A DNA stretch of 11,024 nucleotides, from assembly GCA_028565635.1 (NCBI GenBank), contig JAOXYB010057145.1, positions 1 to 11,024 on the forward strand, read 5' to 3'. Shown here piece by piece: positions 1 through 9,400 of the stretch. The DNA is from Phoronis ovalis. Taxonomy: Eukaryota; Phoronida; Phoronidae. A model generated the notes under the pieces. That model was not told the DNA's origin and searched no databases. It worked only from the letters and a program-made list of their open reading frames with translations. The translations under genes and the position numbers were made by a program. The stretch's first letter is position 1; the number at the start of each line of letters is the position of its first letter.

Positions 1-309
1 CATACGTGCAGTCACAATGAGCTAGTATTTAACTGATAATTTTTTCTCCTGTTTGCCAGGAAAATTGTCAAGATACTGGTGCTTCTTAAGTACTTGGGAC
101 TCTTTCAGTGAAGTAGTAATTAATTGGATAAGATTTAAAAGGTATGCAAGAGATGAAATTTGCAAATATTTGAAAACAGTATTTTGGGGCACTCATGAGA
201 CAAAAATACTTCAAAATATCACCTATGTGCGTGATTTCTGCTGCAATAACATTTTTTTGTGACAAAGTGTCAAGAATTTCGTATTGTACAATTCATCATG
301 CAATCTTAC
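1..309 (-). other. Intron downstream of exon 13 (partial)
   Basis: It begins with the GTAAGA donor of exon 13 and runs off the window. The next exon should enter in phase 1 and supply the last TIL cysteines (CV...CxC). I see no convincing acceptor and frame for this. Confidence 0.7.
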
Positions 310-459
310 CATCTCTAACGAATCCATTAGGACAAAAGCAGCCCTCGACACAATGAGTTGCTAGACAATAATCTTCAGGACTGTCGCCAATATTTCTACA
401 CGTTTGTTGACAAGATGGGCCACATGCCATGTACTCAAAGCCGTTATCACACTGCATGG
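310..459 (-). CDS. Exon 13: TIL domain of D3
   Basis: The acceptor is ACCAATTTGCAG and the donor is GATG|GTAAGA; phases 1 in, 1 out; residues 844-892. It reads [14 protein letters not shown] across the junction, then [28 protein letters not shown]. This has the first eight TIL cysteines with regular spacing. The closing CV...CxC must lie in the next exon, which I could not find in bases 1-309, so the coding sequence continues beyond the window. Confidence 0.92.
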
Positions 460-3400
460 CTGCAAATTGGTGAGAAAGTTCAAAGTTACTAACAAAATGC
501 CCAGGGAGACTAAATAGTTAGTTATGAGTACTAGTAATGAGAAGGAACCCAGTTTGAGCTGCTTGTGAATGAACATATTATAAAGTTCACCAAACTCTGA
601 GAACTTTCATGCAGCGCTGCACCTTTTCAATAGTTTTTAAATTTTGTAAAGAAAACAAAATGACAGCAAGGAAAAGTAAAGACTAAAAGCATACTAAACT
701 GTGTATAAAGAATTTCCTCAAACATACGCCACACATCTCGAATTATCTTTAATAAAATATTTTAAAAAACAGCAACACAACACTACACAAGTTTGTAAAT
801 TATATTAACAAACAAGCCTTACGACATAAGTGCGGTGTTCTCCATCTGACATGAAAACCAAATTTGTTACACAGCTCGGCAAAGTTGGCAATGGCAGTAC
901 AGAGACACTGGCAATCACCGCCAGAGTCACATCTGAATGTATGAAAAGCAAAAAAGTGAGTCAGGATATTTTAGAGGAACACGACTTTACCACAAGGATG
1001 ATATGGAGGTTAAGCTACATTCAATAAATGCAATATTTTACTTAACAATTTGACCATTATAACTTTTCTATATTCAATAAATTATTACTCAGTGAATTAT
1101 AATAAGTACTTTCATGAAGAAAAAGAAGAAAGTTGCATTTTTTCTTAGCCTGCAAACCTCATTGTATCCCTAGTAGAGACTTGAAAATGTTCCAAGAAAG
1201 GACCTTAATCTGACAATAACAGGGCTTTAAATACAATCAGTGTTTGCAGTAATCAACAAGCAGAGGAAACTTTAATCAAATTAGAGTTATTTTTTGGTGT
1301 TTAAATAATAACAAGAGCCAACTTTAAATAATGTTGGCCACTTCAATAAATGAACACATTGTATGAATATAGTTATGACTTTTACATTGTTACATACCTG
1401 CAGGCATCAAACACACAATCCTTGTAGTACTCCTCCGTTCTCCGTCCAATTCCAAGCCGACATGCAGCAAAGATTTCGCCATCCTTAATGATTTTACAAC
1501 TATCTTTGGCCCATAATTCACGATGAGATAGACTTGCCTAAAATTGGGAAAAGTGAAAATGATAGAAACACTGAGTTTATAACTTTAGTTTACACTCATC
1601 TGTTCATATAGCACCGGATTGTTTACTTTACACAGTCATCCGCTTTGAAAACTTGAGTTATTAAACATTTTAGTATTGGGAATTACAGAAGTGTATTCAT
1701 GGCTTCCAACACAAAGTTTTGACATGGCAGCCATTTTGTATTAAAGATGGCCACCTAATTTTCCACTATACATTTTCATCTTACAAACACAACAAACATT
1801 TTAATCCAAGTTTCATTCAAGCTAGTTCAGTACTTTGAGTTATCGAAAAATATGCTTTGATATGCCAGCCATTTCGAGTCAAAAGTTTTACTTCAAATTG
1901 CCATCTTCGGAACCAATCAAACATTCTGATCCAAGTTTCATTGAAATCAATCTAGAATATCTTTTGACATGGATTACAGATTGTCAGCAACCTTTATTCT
2001 CAAAAATTTTCCTGTTCAGGTCCATATGAACATTTTCACAAAAATTTCGTTTAAATCTGACCAGTACTTTCTGAGAAAAGCTTCAGACAAAATTTGCTGA
2101 AGAAAAAAACACAACAACAACAAAAAAGAACCGCAAGAACAATACGTCTTTCAACTTTGCTGCTGGAACCCATAATAAATACACTTCAATGCTAAGAATA
2201 AGAATAATAATACAAAAATATATTCTGATCACTGCTGAGATAAAGTTATGATTCCATAAAAAAATTGCACATTAAAGAAACAATATTCTGGAGTTTTAAG
2301 TTTTATGAGAAAGCGATTAGCAAAATATGAAATAATGAAAAAACTGAGATACAACAGGACCACGTGAATATTGCAGTTAATTACCAGTCCACAAGCATTA
2401 GATTCATCTGCAGCAGATTCCTGGTATTGATCTGTTGCACATGATTCCCCTCGTGCACTCCAAGACTCAGCAAATGGAGCTGCATCGTCCTCTAAACTGC
2501 CTGATTCAGATGTGAAGTCGTCTTTGAAGTCACCATTGAAGTTACCACATAAACCCTTAACTGAGTTCATATTTTTAGGGTCCAGGTTGATGTAAATTCG
2601 AGTACCTAGAAGTAAAACATTGCTTTTAGTTTATTGTCTAGTACATGTATGCTATATTATCTACGAAAAATCTTCCAAAACAATTCAAATATTGTCAGCA
2701 AAACATGGCTATTTTCCTGCTTTTTTATAAGCGTCCTGCTACTATACATCCACAAACAGTTGTACCACGATGTCGGCATAAGTCAGTATTCTCTCGGTTT
2801 GTCGGCATTATAATTCATTAGTGCATGGACAGAAGTTGAATAAAACGTAATATTTTTCTGAATTTTTCCATTGTTTAGATCTACACTACTAAACAAAGAG
2901 TGGATTTTTCCTGTCACTACTCCGCCTAGGTGCACATGTCTATCGGGATGTAACCATGTCTGGTAGATTACTCACATTATGTTGCACTGGTGAACAACAA
3001 ACCCAATGTGTATTTGTATGTTATAAAGTAAATGCTTTGAGAAACAGGTTCTCAGTGGCAGTTCAAAGCATTTACTCTCTAAACTATTAACGCCTCACAC
3101 TGCATATGTAAAGTTTCATGACCTCTGATGTGTAGTGTTGTGGGTTACAACATAATACCAGACTGTAGGTCTTTGTTTGTAGTTTGCAAAACCTGAATGT
3201 GTATTCTTCTCTCACTTTTCAATCAAAATTTAATAGCCCACAAGCAACCTATTCATGTACATGTATAGGGCAGAGTTCCTGTATATGTCACCTAATCATA
3301 GTTTATTAAGCAGTTTAGGAAAACAACCCAAATACAAAATGTAACATAGGTGGCGCACTGTTGCAAATGACTCGGGTGCCTATTTAACACAGGTTATCAA

Positions 3401-6400
3401 CAATATTTTTGTATAAAAATACAATCATTAGAAAATGTGTAAATTCGCAAATTTAGAATGATGCATATTTTGTTCTCAATTTGGCTTTAGTCAAATATGG
3501 TGGTAATAATTTTTCTTGGTAATATGCAATTAAAAAACTATGACAAACTTTAATTATTCTTTTCCCAGAATTTAACTCCAAGATGATAATAAACTGATCC
3601 GAACTGTACTAGCCATTTTAATCTATTCAGTTTCATTAATCATTACCAGATGTGAATATATATTCCTGAATATAATAAATTAACTCACCTTCATCCCACA
3701 TTACTGTTAACCCTTTTGACATGGCAGCGACAATAATGAAGAGTCCCGATTTTGTCACAGACAAACCAACCGAATCATATGTCTCATACACTGTTATGTT
3801 GTTTACTTTGGGATAAGCACCTTTTACCAATGTTATCTTTGTTTCGTCAAGTTTAATTTCAACTGATTTAGTACATGTTACTCCAGTACTGCCACATGCC
3901 ACATTTTCAGAAATAACAGAAAACGATGGGCCTATGTCGTTTTTAGTTGCTGTCAGTAATAAGCTGCAGGTTCCTTGGAAAGAAAAATGTTTCCCATCAA
4001 ATGAAGTGTAGTGGGGATCACCAGATGCAATGCACTCTCCAGGACAGTTGTGCGAATTCACTATCTCCCATAGCCGACTCTTGCAAAGGCTGCAAACAAA
4101 AGTAAATAATGACTTGATGCATTCCTGAAGAAGGTTAAGTGACATTAAATTTCATATCAAAGCTACCTTTTACATGTACTCAAGAGGCTCTCATTGTTAA
4201 CATGATATTTTGTTTTCGTTTAATATCTAAAAAAACATGCGGACTCGTAAGACAATTTAAAGCAACAGTTTCTAAATAATTTCATGTGATAAAAAAAATG
4301 GTATCAATTATTAGTTGGCAACCAATCAAATTCCTATTTTATCATAATATTAATAATATCACTGAATCGATATGTCATCAAGTGAACATTCATTCTTAAA
4401 CACTTACTAAGTTTTACAACCCACTTTCACACTTTCTCCCTTGTTATAGTACATTCCACCATGTACACATGGACAGTCAGCTGCTGGCATACAGACACCC
4501 TGTAACAAGCCAACAATGTACAGTATGTACCTGCTATATATCACCATAGTTTGTCAGTAAGATGTTTGAAAAAGAAAAACAAAATTGCCATGTTTGGCAG
4601 TGGCGTCAACTTGTATTAAAAAATATCAGAAAACAAATATTTTGAATACATAATTTAATAACGTTTGGATAGACTACACCTGACACTGAATTCAACTTTC
4701 TATATACTATTTGCAACCAATGACATCATCATATCTGGTAATTTGCCTCTGCCAAGCAAAGATATATTAATTAAAACTGAACTGTATGTGACGTGCTTGA
4801 ACATAACATGTCATGCGAATTTTAAATATAGATGAAAGACCCCCATAATTGTCATTTTCCTAGCTTTTGCCTGAGCCATCTAAATGTTACTTTGATTGTC
4901 TTACTGTAATGTGCAAAATGTTTACTGCAAGTTAAAATACCATCTTTAACACTATATTATATCTTTAAGCACATTATTTATGCTCTCATTCATTCAACGT
5001 TTTTATAGTAATGAAGTGGGTGTAAGTTTCATTACATTTAAATGGTTTAAGTGTAATGGTATAGCTGGCGTGTGTAGACTAAGCTGTCACCAATTGTAAT
5101 GGGTCGCTTGTTTGGTGATGTCTATGTTGTCTATGGTTAGTGGGTAGCGTCGTAGATAGACAACCGAAGAGCTTTTAGAGGCAAGTCTTTATTGTTGGCT
5201 GTCAGCTACAGGAGAGAGCGAGTATCCGAAATCTCTCGTTTATATTGCTCTCCTGAGCTTCATTTTGGATGCAGACCGGACATGGCCGAAGCCCGAGGAC
5301 GTAGGACATTACATAAGCAAGCACAAGAAAGTAACCTACGTAAGATAAACATAAACCTGACAGCTTACCTTATGGTTTAGTACTTGGTCATCAGCACAGG
5401 TGCATCCATCAATGAGTGGGCCTTCTTTACAGTCATTTAAATCAAAGTTATCACAGGTAAGTTGACAGGTGCTGATACCACTTTTATAGACCTGGTTGTT
5501 AGGACACACAACTTTATCTTCGCAGTTGGCATCATCACATTCCCATCCTCCATTTACACATGTGCTGTGATATTAAAAAAAGATAAACATCACATTACAG
5601 TGTATACAGGCAATGTGGCTTGTAGTACAGTTTTAGAAGCCGTTTCCTGAAATTTGACGCAGGAAAAAACACTGGTAACAGTCTGCTTTTGATAAAGCAT
5701 ATTGCGTGACCATGATATCCATGGGGAAGCTAACTTGGCAGGGCCAATGTATTATCAGGTTCAATGCATTATCACAATTTAAAATAACGACTGTACTAGA
5801 TGCTAAAGAGGGCAAAATCTGAATGTTTGCAAACCACATCTTGAGTTCCGACCCAAAGAATAAATCTTCAGTGAAAGCCTGAAACATAATGTTTGCAATT
5901 CTTACCAGTTAGTGCAAGATCTCTGAATGCGATCACCGGGTCTATAGATGGTGCGCCCTGTTTCATATCTATTGAAGCAAGTACACTGATCTTGAGGTAC
6001 ACACTGACCATTATCATCCATGTACAGTCCTGGTGAGCAGACGCAGCCTGCAACGCATTTTTCTTCGCATGTCGTTTGTTGAATTTCAAGATCTCGGCAG
6101 GTACCCTTACATGGACTAGCACATTCTTTGTACACTGTGCCTCCCTGGCATGTCAAAGCTGATAAATACAACAAAGAAATGTAAGAATCAAAGCATCCTC
6201 TTGTGAAAAAATTGCAATTATCTATGAATTTTGTAAGTAAAATTTGTGGAACAAAACATTTAAGCTTGTGATGGTCTCCATCACTGATGAAGAAACATTT
6301 TAAATGAATTTAGATTGTATGTTGATGTTTTGGGGCAGTTTCCTTATAGATACAGTGATTCAAATATTTGAGAACAAACTTTTTCGCAAGCTTCACTGTG

Positions 6401-9400
6401 TGCCTTTTTAGAGACGGCATCAGAACCCACAATTTCGTGTTTGTGAACAAATCACATGAGTGCAGCATTCATAAAATGCGGACTTGCGAGATCATTTGAG
6501 TTTGTTAATGGTAGGGCCTTCAAGTGCATCACTTAATAAACAATAAAGAATATTAACACTAATATGCTTCAGCGCTCAAATTGAAATACATATTCAGTGA
6601 CTAAAATTCATATGTTGAAAATTTACAGATTCCTAAAAATTTATTTATTAACTAGCAATAAGAATAACAAACAAGTTTCATGTCTGCTCTAGTAAAAACA
6701 ACAAACAATTTAATACTAAATTTAGTGCTCTCCTTTTTAGTAAAGATTCGCCATTTTGATAAAAATTGAATACCCAGTAATTTAAGATTTTCCTACCCCT
6801 CTGCCTTCTCATAAAGTTACTAGTAATTTCAGTTACACAATAATAATTTTTTTATCTATATCTAATACTGTCTAATATGAAAGGAAAATGAAATATTTAA
6901 CTCACGGCATTGGAGAGCATTGGTAGGGTCAGATTTCCAATTAATGATCTCATCTTTAATAGCGCACTCATAGGCAAATGCAGAGAACCATGTGCACATA
7001 GGAGCAAAGGTATCATCAGAACCCCGAGCACACATATCAAGAACACATCGATAGTGGAAGTATTCTTTGGACAGCTTGTTCCAACAAGATTTGAAGATAG
7101 AATCTTCCTTAATCAAAGTCTTGCATGACTCTTGCGCAAACGTTTTAGCCTACAATACATACTATAGCTGTTACCCCACTCCATATGCAACTAATTGCTT
7201 CACATAAGATATCCACTTTGAAGTAACATAAGTGTCAATTATCAAAATGGCACACCACCTTCTTTTGAAGTTATTTTGAAAATTCACTCACTGTTCTGAC
7301 ACAAATGATCTACTTGTTCAACAAACAAAATCAATGATAATTGTAATTATAATTGATCTAAAATGAAAACTATCATACATACAGCAGGAGAGATGTCACA
7401 AGCATCCTCCACCATTTTTTCAGTACTGGAACATTCTTTATCCTTGTATGCATTGGCAAAGGTATCGTAATTAGTTTCTTCAATTTCACCAGGAGTATAG
7501 AACTCCTTTGCTTGTGTCTCGTCATAGTAACCACAGAGCCCTCGTACCTTAAGGAAATAAAACGTATTTGTAAAATACAGCTGATACACATCTCTGTATT
7601 CACATGCTAATGGACTGAGTAACAAATGGTTCCTTTTACCTTTTTCAAAAAGAAGGGATCCAATGATATATAAACTTTATGGTCTTGATACCACATAATC
7701 TCAAAACCAAATCCTTTAATCTGGATGGCTTCTGAGGTTACAAGCTTGACATAAATATGGTCATGGTACAAAGGCAGCTGGTCGCCATGGTTATGTCCAT
7801 CAATTAACACTTCTTTGCTCTTTTTTTTTAGTATGATGTCATGACCCCATGCTGAAATATGCAGTTCACCAATGCAGTAGCTAAGGGAGTTATCAGTGCA
7901 CTTCTTGTTGTATGCCACTATTTTCAGGTTAGAGCGCTCATCTGATCTGTACTGTGGCCTGGCCTGCAACAAAGACATGATGTTTGACAAGGCAATATAA
8001 TAATATTATATTACATACCACCAAATGTGGATTTAAAAAGAAACTGCTATACTGAAACTTCTCGAACTAGCATGACATCAATGTTGATGCTCTTATTGGA
8101 CAATCCTTAATTAGGGAATATTTAGCAACCTATGGGAAACCAGGTTGAATAGAAATAATCGTAACAAAGGTGCTTCCAGACTGCATTACATGCATTAATG
8201 TCTTTCATATAATACAACTTATCGTCCATTTCGTGTGTCTTAACTCTCAGAAGTGGATAATACATAATTATGTTCAGTTTGCCGAGTGATACACAGCCCC
8301 TTAATAGCAAGTTCATTGTGTCACTATAAAAAAGGATAACATAACATGTATGCATACCCTTCATTACTGACCAACAACCAGCAGCTTGTCTCCTGCATAG
8401 CAGGCAGCAATCTTAGTTTGTGTGTGTTTATGGTACAGTGATGCGAGAAACACAACTTAAAAGCATAATTCTAAATTTGTGATGTCAAAAATTGAAATGC
8501 AAAACGTTAACTACAAACCCCTGCTATGTGCAATTAGTCTGAAAACAAGTAAAAACACAGTTCCTTTTATGTTTCATCTGATTCGTATTACAGAGCAGTG
8601 CTTTATTGTATCGTCTGGGATTAGTAAGGCAACAAGAGAACATTTATTGATATGGATTGAATGATCTTGTTTACCAGTTACTCATCACTCAGAACACAAT
8701 GCCCTACTCAATTTTAACAACAAAGACCCACTACTTAAATATGAATATGTAACCTACCTCAACTAGTGTATAGCCACATTCTGTACCGTACATGTCATAT
8801 TCCACACCATCAAATGTCTTATAATGACATGCACCCACCACACTACAGGTGGCAGCACATACGTCCTTGGTACAAGACCAACTGCCTCGATTACAAGTAC
8901 TGAAAAGATAATGGAAGTATGGAATCCACATTTAGGCAACAGGTTCTATGTGGCTCCACCTGTAGTGCTTCGACAAAGCCTTTCTTACAAATAAATCGGT
9001 AAAACTGCTTATCCAAAATTATGTGGAACTTGTAAAATATTTTTTTGAAAATGTAAAAGATAATAAATAATAATAATAAAAATGAGACATTCAAAGCGGC
9101 TCTTTCTAATTTTTATTTTCATGTTGATCACTAGATATGTGCTAAGCAGTTTTTCGACAATAATTATTAGATGTTACAAAAGAAATAGTTAAACATTACA
9201 TAATCACAATTAGGGGCTAGAAACGTATGTACTACAAAACGAGTTTGACATTTGTGTTAAAACTTTTTCTAGGACCTAAAAATCTGTTCTAGGACTTAGA
9301 AAATTTTAGGAGCTACAATCAATAATTGATATATGCCAAGGGGCAGTTAGGAGCTATATGTAAGTGACCTAGCATAATTTGCACAAAGGTGATGAGGTTT

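Larger units (their letters stand above)
5052..5313 (-). mobile_element. Solo LTR of a retrotransposon
   Basis: This is a 262-base block with terminal inverted repeat TGTAATG...CATTACA (5052-5058 and 5307-5313). It is flanked on both sides by the same 4-base direct repeat, TAAG (5048-5051 and 5314-5317), as expected for a target-site duplication. Read on the minus strand it starts TG and ends CA, has a TATA-like TATAAA (5239-5244) and, about 50 bases later, AATAAA (5188-5193), the usual U3-R order. It is visibly richer in G+C than the surrounding intron. No internal gag or pol sequence is next to it. A 4-base duplication suits a Ty3/Gypsy- or Pao-like integrase, but the family is not established. 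Confidence 0.8.
4500..5368 (-). other. Intron between exons 7 and 8
   Basis: 869 bases, phase 0. It holds the solo LTR (5052-5313). The remainder is AT-rich with no gene. Confidence 0.85.

Noticed and set aside
1-21. Possible downstream exon beginning CT CAT TGT GAC TGC (reading AHCDC) after a TACTAG acceptor
   Set aside because: The frame fits phase 1 and gives CxC, but the acceptor has no pyrimidine tract, the expected preceding CV is missing, and the exon would run off the window. Too weak to annotate.
217-242. Possible micro-exon CAGAAATCACGCACATAG between AG and GT
   Set aside because: Phases would fit, but the six residues contain no cysteine where a TIL end is required, and such AG...GT pairs are common by chance.
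53-262. Plus-strand open frame of 69 codons
   Set aside because: Low-complexity chance frame within an intron of the minus-strand gene.
5052-5100. Earlier reading of the LTR edge at the second TGTAATGG (5094), with ATTGGTGACAGC as a primer-binding site
   Set aside because: That edge gives no target duplication, while the copy at 5052 gives a perfect TAAG on both sides, so the solo-LTR reading is preferred.
5192-5380. Plus-strand open frame of 62 codons
   Set aside because: It lies almost entirely in the solo LTR and crosses a splice donor of the minus-strand gene; no family resemblance.
5868-6122. Alternative minus-strand open frame overlapping exon 6
   Set aside because: Shadow frame of the TIL exon; it lacks the cysteine pattern and does not splice.
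7995-8018. AT palindrome AATATAATAATATTATATT
   Set aside because: Imperfect and of pure A/T composition, so expected by chance in this background.
8122-8364. Minus-strand open frame of 80 codons inside an intron
   Set aside because: No domain pattern, no matching splice signals, and exons 2 and 3 join in phase without it.
9060-9085. TAA-rich run as a possible SINE or LINE tail
   Set aside because: Only a short microsatellite-like tract; no adjacent tRNA-like or reverse-transcriptase sequence seen.
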